A stretch of 64,000 nt of DNA, from positions 4,969,287-5,033,286 of the forward strand of contig OX030960.1 of assembly GCA_943735955.1 (NCBI GenBank), given 5' to 3'. Shown here one piece after another: positions 53,930 through 63,235 of this stretch; the first letter of the stretch is position 1, and every line of letters starts with the position of its first letter. The notes beneath the pieces were generated by a model. The model worked only from the letters and a program-made list of their open reading frames with translations. It was not told the origin of the DNA and searched no databases. The stretch comes from Piscicola geometra (taxonomy: Eukaryota > Annelida > Clitellata > Hirudinida > Piscicolidae). The position numbers and the translations under genes were made by a program.

Positions 53930-54847
53930 TGTCAGTTTTGTATAGCGCCCGGGCACGCAACTGAAGCGCCACTCCCACGACATAAGTCGTGAAACACCGC
54001 ATCATATACACTAGCAGTGTTATTTTCGTTTCATAAAATAATTATAGTTTTTATTTCAGTTTCGTTTTGGAATTAATTATAGTTTTTATTTTCGTTTTCG
54101 TTTTGAAAATAATTAAAATTTTATTTTCGTTTTCGTTTTGAAAATAATTAATGTTTTTATTTTCGTTTCAGTTTTGAAAATAATTATAGTTTATATTTTC
54201 ATTTTAGTTTTGAAAATATATTAATTTACAACTTTAAACACTATTTTTTTATATCTAAAAAAATTAATTGATCATAAAATGAAACGGTAAAATAGATCAG
54301 TATATTAACAACAAATAAGTTTAAAAAATTAACAGTCAATTAAATATTATAAGAATTGATTACGTAAATTATTGATTACCAATAAATTTGAAGTATAACA
54401 ACAAATCTATGAATTAAATAAGTGATAATTTAATTCACAAAACGAAGCGGTAATAAAATAACGTTTTATAAATGGCGCTCTTTCATAAAGCTCAAAGATA
54501 ATGTTTATAACAAAGACATATATTTTTTATAAAAGTTATTCATTTGCATATTATGGCATATCAAAAAATTTAATCAATTTCCGTTTTGGAAATAATTATA
54601 GTTTTTATTTCAGTTTCGTTTTGGAAATAACTATAGTTTTTATTTTCGTTTTCGTTTTGAAAATAAATTTAGTTTTTATTTTCGTTTTCGTGGAACGATT
54701 ATTCAGAATTGTCGTTTTCGTTTTCGTTTCGAAAATAACACTGTACACTAGGTATATGATAGCTCAAGGTTGACTGAACAGGGATTCGAGTTGGCGACCT
54801 TTAAGTTGCAGGTCTAACGACTTACTATCTAAGCCAACCCGCTCGCC
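53930..54847 (-). mobile_element. tRNA-derived SINE, copy 3, split by an insertion
   Basis: The tail, with (AAAT)-rich end and TATAGCGCCC, lies at 53930-54014. The tRNA-like head, with ATTCGAGTTGGCGACC and ATCTAAGCC, lies at 54752-54847. Between them is a 729-bp element. Confidence 0.75.
54015..54743. mobile_element. hAT-type non-autonomous element
   Basis: Termini CAGTGTTATTTTCG and CGAAAATAACACTG are inverted repeats with the CAGTG start typical of hAT elements. The flanking 8 bp TACACTAG is duplicated (54007-54014 and 54744-54751), the hAT target-site length. Both ends carry repeated TTTTCGTTTTGAAAATAATTA words. No transposase. Confidence 0.85.
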
Positions 54848-54904
54848 GCTCTTTGACGATTTAGCTCTATGTTTTGAAGCCCTTTATATTTTACATTTTT
54901 CGGA

Positions 54905-54950
54905 GTGAAGGGGTAGCCGAGTGGTTAATGATTCGCGGTTTATGAATGAA
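54905..54950 (+). mobile_element. tRNA-like fragment (box A only)
   Basis: GGTAGCCGAGTGGTTAA matches the D-arm/box A of a serine- or leucine-type tRNA. No acceptor stem or box B follows, so it is a SINE or tRNA relic. Confidence 0.4.
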
Positions 54951-55235
54951 AATTCTTGAAGAGGAGATGGGCGCAGTCAAGAGCCAAATAAGCCAGATAA
55001 ACAAAATAGGAAAATAAATTGTGTTTCTTCCTTACGACTTGGCCAGTCATAGGAAACGGTAACGTTTTTGGAGAAGAAACTGGTTTTTAGTGTGCTGAGA
55101 ATGTAAGTTAGAAAAGTTATCTCGGAGAAGAGAGAAATTGTGGCTAAAAACAGTTCACAAACTTTTAGCTTAGGTTTTAGTTTTTTTAAAACAACAATGG
55201 GGGATGAATTTTTTACCTGAGTGAATCCCTTCAAT

Positions 55236-55704
55236 TCGTTTTAAAACCTATTTGGAAAAAAAATTTACTATTTTTATAAATTAGTTATTTATTATAATTA
55301 TTTATTTGAAAAACTTATGATAGTTTCATGCTCAAAAATCTTTGAAAGAATTTTTTTTCTTTTAAAAAATAAAATTAAAAAACTAAGTTTGAAAAAAAGT
55401 CAGAAGTAACACAATTTTTTTAAGTTTTACTGTTATTTTTTAAATTATAAAATTAGTTTACAAAATTGTTTTTACTATAAATATTTTTTTTAAATTTGTA
55501 AATTAGGAAGCGAATGATTTTGTCACTGAGCTGATTAATAAATCACACATGATTTCTTTAGATTCAGTTTCTTCGGTTGTTTTTCTCCGATTTGGGCGTT
55601 TCTATTTATCGATTGATAGGGTTTAATGAAATTATATTTGTTATTTAGCTTAATTTAGAGGTAACATTTATTTAGTACTTTGTTGAGTTTATTTTAATTT
55701 TAAA
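55236..55704. other. Upstream flank of SPTLC2
   Basis: AT-rich sequence between the tRNA-like fragment region and the possible first exon. No CpG-rich or TATA-type promoter could be pointed to. Confidence 0.4.
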
Positions 55705-55803
55705 ATGACAGATATAATTTCTAAAACCCAAAACTCAAACGGTTACTTAAATGGTAACTTTCCAGAAAAGTTACATAAAAACGGATTTGTCAAACAAAAA
55801 CAG
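55705..55803 (+). CDS. SPTLC2: Possible 5' coding exon of SPTLC2
   Basis: An ATG opens a frame with repeated Asn-Gly motifs (NGYLNG, HKNGF), similar in style to the Asn/Gly-containing N terminus of animal SPTLC2. The frame stays open to 55899. No donor gives a clean join to the exon containing 56043 in the right phase, so this may be an alternative first exon or a chance ORF. Confidence 0.3.
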
Positions 55804-56042
55804 GTTTTAATTCACAAATTCGTGAATAAACGTTTTTTAAACTATGGAATTGATAAAATTGTCAACTTCAAAATAAATGTTCACATTTTACCTGTATAAC
55901 AATCACGTAGTTTTGATTTCCTGATTTGAAACGGCCTTTTAACATTTAAAATTTCCCTATATTTTTTATATTATTAAACTTTTGTCAAGTAAAAAAATCT
56001 ACTTACATTTTTAGAATTGTTAATAAGTCAACCAAAATACAA

Positions 56043-56200
56043 ATGGAAAATATCAATTCTTCGAAGAATGGCTTAAAAGAAGAACAGCATGAGCACAAAG
56101 TGTTTGAGTCGTTTGAAGAAACGCCGTTGCTTGTGGCCATCATGACCTACCTGGGCTACGGCATCCTCATCGTCTTTGGTCACATGGCTGATCTTATGAG
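56043..56200 (+). CDS. SPTLC2: SPTLC2 exon with ATG: N-terminal membrane helix
   Basis: 158 nt ending in phase 2 at GTGAAT. Reads [17 protein letters not shown], the conserved N-terminal anchor. An acceptor-like TTTTTAG lies 28 nt before the ATG, and the frame is open between them, so the true start could be in an upstream exon. Confidence 0.85.
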
Positions 56201-58834
56201 GTGAATGAATGGAGTGGAAAATAGTATTTAATATATTATGCTAAATATAGATAGCTATTTTCATGATAAATGCTGAAAGTATTAATAATGAAGATTTTTT
56301 TCAGATATAAAATAATATAATTTTTTTACCAAGGAAGTGGAATATATTACATAGCAACATAGTCACAGAAAAGGCAATGGAGGTAATAAAAAAACATGCA
56401 GTTAATTTATACAAATTGTTTATGGTTTTTATTCATTTCTATAATTTCAATTTTAAAAAATTATATATATCAAATTAATTTCATTATTCATCATTTCACC
56501 AGGGTTTTGTGCCTCTCTATCAGAGCTTTGAATCCTTCTACACTAGAAACCTCTACAGGTGAGTCTAATCATAAACTTTTGCATTCAGTCCTTTCAAATT
56601 ACACATCAACAAAAAGCATTTAGTTACTACAACCTTCCACCATTATCATTTATATATTCACTACATACCCCATTACACCAACCATTGCTGCCAATTCTCC
56701 AACATCCAACTGCCAGTCCTTCAGCAATCACACAGTCATCCACTTATCCACAACCAATTTAAAACCCGAAATCTCAAAATCACTTTCCCAACACCCATAA
56801 AATAATCAAAACTAAAAAAAAACTTCTAGAAATTCAAATTTCAATCATCTAACCTTCCCTTCCTCCACCAACCACCTTGGCAGGAGAGTGAGGGACTGCT
56901 GGAATCGACCCATATGCTCGGTTCCTGGGGCTACCTTCACCTTGATCGACCGGGAATCAAAGGATGGCGGGTGGAGTTTCAAGTGAGGAGTGCTGTAGTG
57001 GCTTTGTTGTCATTTTCTATTGTTGTTTGATAGTGATGGTATCTACTTGTTATTTATTTTTTTTAAAGTAAAATATAATCGGTGCAGCTAGAATTAATTT
57101 CGCAATTAGTTTTTCCCTTGTAACACTCTCATTTAGCCCATTACTGACAATACCAGTATTTTAATTCATTAATATTATGAGTATTTATACTCATTATTGT
57201 TTTTCCATTTTTATTATTAAAATTGTAGTTTTATAATCAATTCCATCCCTCTTATAACACCACCATCAGCTACACGGGCGGTGAGACAAAGGCCTTAAAC
57301 ATGGGCTCGTACAACTACTTGGGCTTCGCTGAGAACCATGGTCTGTGCGCCCAACACTCGGAGACGAGTCTTCGAACGCACGGACCTTCCATCTGCTCCA
57401 CCAGACATGAACTAGGTAGGTATGCTACTGAGTGTAAAATAATAAATAAATAAAAGACGGTTTTTTATATAAAATAATTAAATAAATATTGTATGGTACT
57501 GAAATTAAAATTAAAAGGGTTTTGTGTCAGGGTGATACTTCATTATTCATGTGGGAGTAAGGTGCTGGTCGTTTGGTTTTTAAGGGGGGTTTAAACCTAA
57601 AAATCAAAGATCGTTTGCCTAGCCACTTTACTACATTTCCAATTGAAGCCTAACCACCCTCCCATTGCAACCTTCATCACTTCACCATTCTCATCAATTC
57701 ACACCACTTCCTCACCCACCCATCACCACTCACCACTCACTCACCCACCCATCACCACTCACCACAGGTAACTCAACCACAGTACATAAGTTGGAGAAGT
57801 TGGTAGCTTCTTTTCTGGGCGTTGAATCAGCCATTGTCTTCGGCATGGGCTTTGCGACGAACTCCATGAACATACCCATCCTGGTGAACAAGGTAATGCT
57901 AGTGCCAGGGTGAAATTATTGAATCGTTTTAAATTATTTTTAAATTTACAAAAAATTGGATAATTAATTTGGTACATTTAATTTTGTTATGAAATTGATT
58001 TAAAGTAAAGGTTTTTTATTTTATTAGTCAGTTTAATCAAACTCTTCAATGCATCCAAAATTTCACTCATTCATCAATCCACCATTAATTCACTCACTCA
58101 TCCATCAATTTAATCATACATCCATCAATCCACTTATGCATTCATAAATTCATTCATCAATTAATGCATGCATCAACTCACTCATCCATCCATTCATGCA
58201 TCAACTCACTCATCCACCCATGCATGCATCAACTCACTCATCAATCCATTCATGCATCAACTCACTCATCCACCCATGCATGCATCAACTCACTCATCCA
58301 TCCATTCATGCATCAACTCACTCATCCATCCATGCATGCATCAACTCACTCATCCATCCGTGCATGCATCAACTCACAGGGATGTCTGATCTTGAGTGAT
58401 GAACTGAACCACTCTTCACTCATTCTTGGTTCTCGCCTATCTGGAGCCACTGTTAAGACATTCAGGCACAATGGTCACTTTTTTTTAAAAATTATCTATT
58501 TCTTGTTTTAGAAATTAATTAATTTATTAGAAGTTTTAAACTTTATTTCATATCCAATTTAAAGTTTTTCTAAACGATTATTTTTAATTATTTTTAATTC
58601 AGCGAGGGTTTAGATAGATAGAAAATAAAATACAAAAAAACACGAACATTTCTATCCATCATTACTACCTCACTACTACATGCCACACCTACTACATACA
58701 TAAATACATACTATAACATACATACCAGCATACTAACTAAATGGTAATCAGCATACTAACTAAATGGTATTCAGCATACTAACTAAATGGTATTCAGCAT
58801 ACTAACTAAATGGTATTCAGCATACTAACTCAAG

Positions 58835-58912
<78 letters not shown>

Positions 58913-60837
58913 CGCACACATACACACACACACACGCACGCACCATCACAACAGACATGGCAGATCTTGAGAGGAAGTTACGCGCGTACATCGTTGACGG
59001 CCAAATGCACACTCATCGACCTTGGAAGAAGATCCTCATCGTCGTCGAGGGCGTCTATAGGTGGGTGCTCGGTGTCTGGTGGTGATAGGGGTGGTGGTGG
59101 TGGTATTTTTGAATGGTGTCTATAGGTAGCTGGGTGCTTAGAGGTAGTAGCTTTATAGGTGAGTGGGTGTCCATTATCAATGAAAGATGGTAGTACGAGT
59201 AGATTGTGACCCAAAAAATGGTATTAATTAGAGAATAATGAGAAAATTCCAAATATTCACCAGTCACTACAACCCACCACAGCATGGAAGGCTCGATAGT
59301 TAAGCTAAGCGAAGTGATCGCCCTGAAAAAGAAGTACAAAGCCTACCTTTACCTAGACGAGGCTCACAGCATTGGAGCCATGGGACCCAGGGGCAGGGGT
59401 GTCTCAGATTACTGGGCCTGTGATACACGGGACATCGACGTGATGATGGGAACTTTTACGAAAAGTTTCGGCTCAGCTGGTGGATATATCGCTGGAAGCA
59501 AGGTGTTTTGTTGGTGGCGGGAGCTGGGTGTGTTGGTGGTTTTTGGGATAGTGGTGTTGGTCGTGGTGGTTCTCGATGCAACCCCACCCGCGCATCTATT
59601 CACAAGGCAACTTGCACCAACCACAGAAACTGATCGACTACATCAAGGTACGCTCGCATAGCGCCTGCTACGCGCCTTCGATGCCCGCACCGGTGGCGCA
59701 ACAAATCATCTCGTCCATGAGCATCATCAAGGGAGAACTGTCGCCCGGAGAAGGTGCATCATCCATCCATCCATCTACCCACCCACCATAAATGCACTAA
59801 AAATGCATCATCTTCTCACTCACTCGCCAACCATCTATGCACCAACCATCCCTCAACAACCAATTCAGCAGCACTACCACCATCACCACCATCACTACAG
59901 GCGAACGCAGACTCGGTCAACTGGCGTGGAACTGCCGATACTTCCGCAGGCGTCTTCACGAGGCTGGCTTCATCATCTACGGCAATATGGACTCGCCTGT
60001 CGTGCCCCTGCTCATCTTCTGCCCTGCCAAGATAGCGTAAGTGTCTATCAATTTTACTAATTCGACTACATTTAACAATTTAGCCTTGAAGGCCCTATTT
60101 GATATTTAATTTAGAATGAATTATTTGCTCTCAAATTGCTGCTAAAATAAGTGAGCGTCTATTGCTGGGAGTGAGGTGGTGCTTACTCAGATGTTCTTCT
60201 TTTCTATTTTTATTACGCGCCTATAAAAGTGCTCACAAATATGTAACTTTTTGCGGATATTTTCATCAATTTGCGATTGTTTTTCTTTGAGCCTCACGTC
60301 AAAAAAAACACACCCTCAATCTTCCCATCGACAGAGCCTTCAGTAGGGAATGCCTAAAGAGAGGACTTGCCGTCGTGGTGGTCGGCTTTCCCGCCACTCC
60401 CATCATCGAATCACGTGCCAGGATCTGCCTCAGCGGCTCGCACGATAAGGAGATGGTCGACAGGGTGCGTGTCATCGTCGTTGTGTGTTGGGGAGGCCTT
60501 GAAACGGCTTTATGTCGTCACCGTCGTTGTAATAACATTCTCTTCCCGTGACTTACCAACATCACCATCATTATCATTCATTACATCACTATCATCATAA
60601 CCAATACCACTTCCACTTCCTCTTTCCATCATTATAATCACCACAAACACCCCCCACCCCACCACCCCCTTTCTACCCTTCCTCCACCCACAGGCGTTCG
60701 ACATCATAAACGAGATCGGCGACCTCCTCTGCCTCAAGTACTCCTGCCTCCTGCACGTGCCCCTGAGCGAGGATGACGACGACTTCCGCCAGAGGTTCCT
60801 TTCTCTCTTTCTTTCTTTCTCTCTTTCTTTCTTTCTC

Positions 60838-60872
<35 letters not shown>

Positions 60873-61123
60873 CACTTTTTCTCTCTTCTTTTCACTGAGC
60901 ATTCTGCTGTGTGCTTATATTTTACTTTATAGTATAAAATATTTTGTGTTTTACTTTGTGTCATACATTTTTGAGTGTTTGTGTTTTACTCTACATTATA
61001 AAATCGTCTGTATTTATATTAATATTTAATCTGCCACTTCAATGAAAGCTAACCACCTTCCATCCTGCACACAGGTATCCTCACATCCCAATTGGTATTC
61101 GGCCAGCGAAGCAGATCGAATGA
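56043..61123 (+). CDS. SPTLC2: Serine palmitoyltransferase catalytic subunit 2 (14 exons, 531 aa)
   Basis: Pyridoxal-phosphate enzyme of the endoplasmic reticulum. With SPTLC1 it condenses L-serine and palmitoyl-CoA to 3-ketosphinganine, the first step of sphingolipid synthesis. Coding exons: 56043-56200, 56334-56382, 56503-56558, 56884-56982, 57270-57415, 57768-57892, 58380-58473, 58955-59060, 59283-59502, 59627-59753, 59901-60036, 60335-60464, 60694-60794, 61075-61123; total 1596 nt in frame. Residues ~27-50 are a hydrophobic N-terminal helix. Family motifs: [38 protein letters not shown] (H222), YLDEAHS (D303, H306), GTFTKSFG with the Schiff-base lysine K338, and [10 protein letters not shown]. 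The catalytic lysine separates it from SPTLC1. Slightly shorter than the ~560-residue human protein, so an upstream exon may be missing. Confidence 0.95.
56334..56382 (+). CDS. SPTLC2: SPTLC2 microexon 2
   Basis: 49 nt, phase 2-0, between CCAAG and GTAATA. Reads [16 protein letters not shown], filling the expected position between the membrane helix and GFVPLYQ. Confidence 0.75.
56503..56558 (+). CDS. SPTLC2: SPTLC2 exon 3
   Basis: 56 nt, phase 0-2, donor GTGAGT. Reads [18 protein letters not shown], a conserved SPTLC2 segment. Confidence 0.9.
56884..56982 (+). CDS. SPTLC2: SPTLC2 exon 4
   Basis: 99 nt, phase 2-2, acceptor TTGGCAG. Contains [16 protein letters not shown], strongly diagnostic of the family. 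Confidence 0.93.
57270..57415 (+). CDS. SPTLC2: SPTLC2 exon 5
   Basis: 146 nt, phase 2-1, donor GTAGGT. Contains [12 protein letters not shown] and ICSTRHEL, the start of the alpha-oxoamine synthase fold. Confidence 0.93.
57715..57767 (+). repeat. CACC/CACT tandem repeat at a 3' splice site
   Basis: Two ~25-bp units of TCACCCACCCATCACCACTC. The second ends directly in the acceptor of SPTLC2 exon 6. Confidence 0.75.
57768..57892 (+). CDS. SPTLC2: SPTLC2 exon 6
   Basis: 125 nt, phase 1-0, donor GTAATG. Contains [14 protein letters not shown] and [12 protein letters not shown]. Its acceptor closes a CACC/CACT tandem repeat. Confidence 0.93.
58155..58379 (+). repeat. 28-bp tandem repeat ending at SPTLC2 exon 7
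   Basis: Imperfect units of CATCCATGCATGCATCAACTCACTCATC, about 8 copies. The last unit ends CAACTCACAG and supplies the acceptor. Confidence 0.85.
58380..58473 (+). CDS. SPTLC2: SPTLC2 exon 7
   Basis: 94 nt, phase 0-1. Reads [13 protein letters not shown] (His that stacks on PLP in this family) and [10 protein letters not shown]. Donor GTCACT is weak. The acceptor falls in the last unit of a 28-bp tandem repeat. Confidence 0.92.
58728..58830 (+). repeat. 23-bp tandem repeat with TACTAAC
   Basis: About 4.5 units of CAGCATACTAACTAAATGGTATT in SPTLC2 intron 7. Each carries the consensus branch-point word TACTAAC. Confidence 0.9.
58836..58942 (+). repeat. (CA)n microsatellite
   Basis: Pure CA for ~65 bp, then interrupted by CGCA and TACA. 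Lies directly before the acceptor of SPTLC2 exon 8. Confidence 0.95.
58955..59060 (+). CDS. SPTLC2: SPTLC2 exon 8
   Basis: 106 nt, phase 1-2, acceptor ACAACAG after a long CA run, donor GTGGGT. Contains DLERKL and [14 protein letters not shown]. Confidence 0.92.
59283..59502 (+). CDS. SPTLC2: SPTLC2 exon 9: PLP-lysine exon
   Basis: 220 nt, phase 2-0. Contains [19 protein letters not shown]-like SDYW, and GTFTKSFG, whose Lys codon (59461-59463) should form the internal aldimine with PLP. Donor GTGTTT. Confidence 0.95.
59627..59753 (+). CDS. SPTLC2: SPTLC2 exon 10
   Basis: 127 nt, phase 0-1, acceptor ACCACAG. Reads [20 protein letters not shown] and [10 protein letters not shown]. The join to exon 9 (GSK|KLIDY) is one residue shorter than usual for the family. 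Confidence 0.9.
59901..60036 (+). CDS. SPTLC2: SPTLC2 exon 11
   Basis: 136 nt, phase 1-2, acceptor ACTACAG, donor GTAAGT. Contains [18 protein letters not shown] and [15 protein letters not shown]. Confidence 0.93.
60080..60152 (+). repeat. Dispersed ~70-bp repeat, copy 1
   Basis: GCCTTGAAGGCCCTATTTG through TTATTTGCTCTCAAATTGCT, in SPTLC2 intron 11. Partner at 62377-62448, ~80% identical by eye. Confidence 0.7.
60335..60464 (+). CDS. SPTLC2: SPTLC2 exon 12
   Basis: 130 nt, phase 2-0, acceptor TCGACAG, donor GTGCGT. Contains [19 protein letters not shown] and [12 protein letters not shown]. Confidence 0.93.
60694..60794 (+). CDS. SPTLC2: SPTLC2 exon 13
   Basis: 101 nt, phase 0-2, acceptor ACCCACAG. 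Reads [18 protein letters not shown] and an acidic EDDDD run. The donor GTTCCT opens directly into a TTTC microsatellite and is far from consensus. Confidence 0.85.
60796..60880 (+). repeat. (TTTC)n microsatellite
   Basis: TTTC/TCTC repeats begin within 5 nt of the donor of SPTLC2 exon 13. Confidence 0.9.
61075..61123 (+). CDS. SPTLC2: SPTLC2 exon 14: C terminus and stop
   Basis: 49 nt, phase 2, acceptor CACACAG. Completes R, reads [15 protein letters not shown] and stops at TGA 61121-61123. Confidence 0.8.
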
Positions 61124-61409
61124 GGAGCCCTCAGCACCGCTCCGCTTCCACCACCACAACCACGTTTACTTTTTGATTTTTCCCATTTGTAAAATTATTT
61201 ATTGAGCTTTGGTCCACTAATCAGACCCTCGAGTGATGATGATGCTGATGATGTTGATGCTTTTTGGTGTTTTTTTATATTTATTGATCGCTACTCCGTT
61301 CATTGCTTCCTTTATTTTTTTTAAACACTATCACCATAGTTTCCATCGTAACTTATTGCATAAATTAAATTAAAATTGCTCCTTAATTAATTGACTCGAC
61401 GAGTTAATA

Positions 61410-61457
61410 CCTCTTCATCATCATCATCATCAAGGCTCGATGATGACGATGATGAGG
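61410..61457 (+). other. Hairpin in the SPTLC2 3' region
   Basis: CCTCTTCATCATCATCATC pairs with GATGATGACGATGATGAGG across a short loop (AAGGCTC region), about 19 bp with one or two mismatches. Confidence 0.6.
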
Positions 61458-62376
61458 CGATATGCTTTGAAGTCGTCGCTCAGTGGGAGGTTATTGTTAG
61501 TGGGAAACGCCATTTAAAAGGGGGATGAATTAAAATGTACGACGAATTCAATGCAAGCCAACTGGTTGTATCATCACAAAAACATTCTCAACCTTGCCTG
61601 AATCGTCGACATCATCATCTATTTGTTCCGTGGAACACTTTTCGTTAATTAACAAGAATCTATTATATCAATTAGCTAAGACATAATGAGTCCTAATCGC
61701 TAATTAATTGCACCTTCTTATCCAATCATATCTCATCGCTAATATTACATTCTATTTAACTATACATGTGCTTGTCTCACTGTAGCATATTTATTATTTC
61801 AAAGATATTAAAGGGGTGTTTAGTTATAAGTTTTCTGCTTGATTTTGTACATTTTCATACAGTTGTTTTCCCTTAACGGCCAGATGGACTTTTCATTTTA
61901 GTTGAACTTTATTTTTCTGAATTTTTTTCCTATTTTTTATTTTATTTTGTACCTATTTTCCAAAATTTATTTTTAATAATGATGGAAAAAATGCACGTGT
62001 TGAATAGAGGACATGTTAAAGGTGATTTCGCCAAAGCGCTTTATTATTTAAATATCTATTTCACATCTTTCCATTTATTTATTACCCGGGCATGATCTCA
62101 TTATTGAATGAAGTCTCGGAATGTTCTATTAGTAATTTATTGCAAGTTCGCGTCTCAATAATGAATGATCCGCATTGGAGTTCACGTCTCATGCTTTTTA
62201 TTTATTTATTTGATTAAAAATAATCTTTAATTATTTAAAGATCAAGTCATTTCTTATGCCTTGGTTTTGATATAGGATTCTTGTTTGAATCTCAACCACA
62301 GTGTTTGATTGGCTGGAATTTTATATGAATTTCTGAATTAGATGTTTGTTTAATTGATTATCAATGGGTATTAAGG

Positions 62377-62448
62377 TCTTAAAGGCCGTATTTGGTATTT
62401 TATTTTGAATTACTTATTTGCTCTCAAATCGCTGCGAAAATAATTTTT
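62377..62448 (+). repeat. Dispersed ~70-bp repeat, copy 2
   Basis: GGTCTTAAAGGCCGTATTTG through TTATTTGCTCTCAAATCGCT, in the probable SPTLC2 3' UTR. Same orientation as copy 1. Confidence 0.7.
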
Positions 62449-63211
62449 CTCTAGGATCGTAAACTTGATATTTTCATCTTTAGTTTAGTTCTTAAGCTCA
62501 TTCAAACTGAATTTCAACTTCAATCGTTAGAATCATTTTCAGGTATTTATTAATATTGCATAAATATTTTCAGAAATATTTCTGTCACTATAATCAATTA
62601 AAATAGTATTTATCGAATTAAATTTTTTCTTATTCTTTGAATATAAATATTTATAAAAAAAGTGTTTATACTTACATAAATAACTAGTAGCTCTTTCATC
62701 GACTACTCTTAGTATTTTTGAGCCAACTTATCAGCATTTATTTTATTAGTTTTTAAAACAACGCATTCCCGTGCATTTTCGTCCACCACAACACCATTAT
62801 CGTTGCAACGCTTCGAGACAATATTGCGAATGCTGCATCGATGGAAAATATGAAGCAATTATTTCCTAAAAGTTATTATGCATGGGAGTTTGTTCGATTA
62901 GCACGGCGTGAGCACATATAATTCAACATGGCCGTTTATTCCATCGGGCGGTTTATAATGTGTTACGGCCACAAAATAATCAATTCCTCTGGTGCACTCG
63001 TGTTGAGGCACTCGTGGATGTTCAAGGTGGTAGATAAACGGAACACAGCTTCAAGATATTGCAACCGCACAAGTTTTTATTTAAGGGAATTAATCATAGA
63101 TGTGCTTTTTTCCCATTTAACCACTGCTTAAACGCACATGTGATTTGATTGTTAATTATTTGATTTTGATTAATTATTATTATTATTGTTGTCTTGTAAC
63201 TCGGTTTGTAC

Positions 63212-63217
63212 AATAAA
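63212..63217 (+). terminator. Possible poly(A) signal of SPTLC2
   Basis: AATAAA preceded by a TTG/TTA-rich stretch; it is the clearest hexamer in the complex region after the stop. Confidence 0.35.
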
Positions 63218-63235
63218 GCTAGCTTGAAGATTCCC

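Larger units (their letters stand above)
61124..63235 (+). other. Probable 3' UTR of SPTLC2
   Basis: No coding potential on either strand, but composition is less A/T-extreme than the desert regions. Ends near AATAAA at 63212-63217. A GATGAT/CATCAT hairpin lies at 61410-61457, and a ~70-bp segment at 62377-62448 repeats one found in intron 11. A nearer cleavage site cannot be excluded. Confidence 0.4.

Noticed and set aside
54905..54980. Serine/leucine tRNA gene
   Set aside because: D-arm-like start only; sequence after ~54940 does not fold and lacks box B.
58830..59012. Cys/Val repeat protein from the CA tract
   Set aside because: Translation of the microsatellite next to SPTLC2 exon 8.
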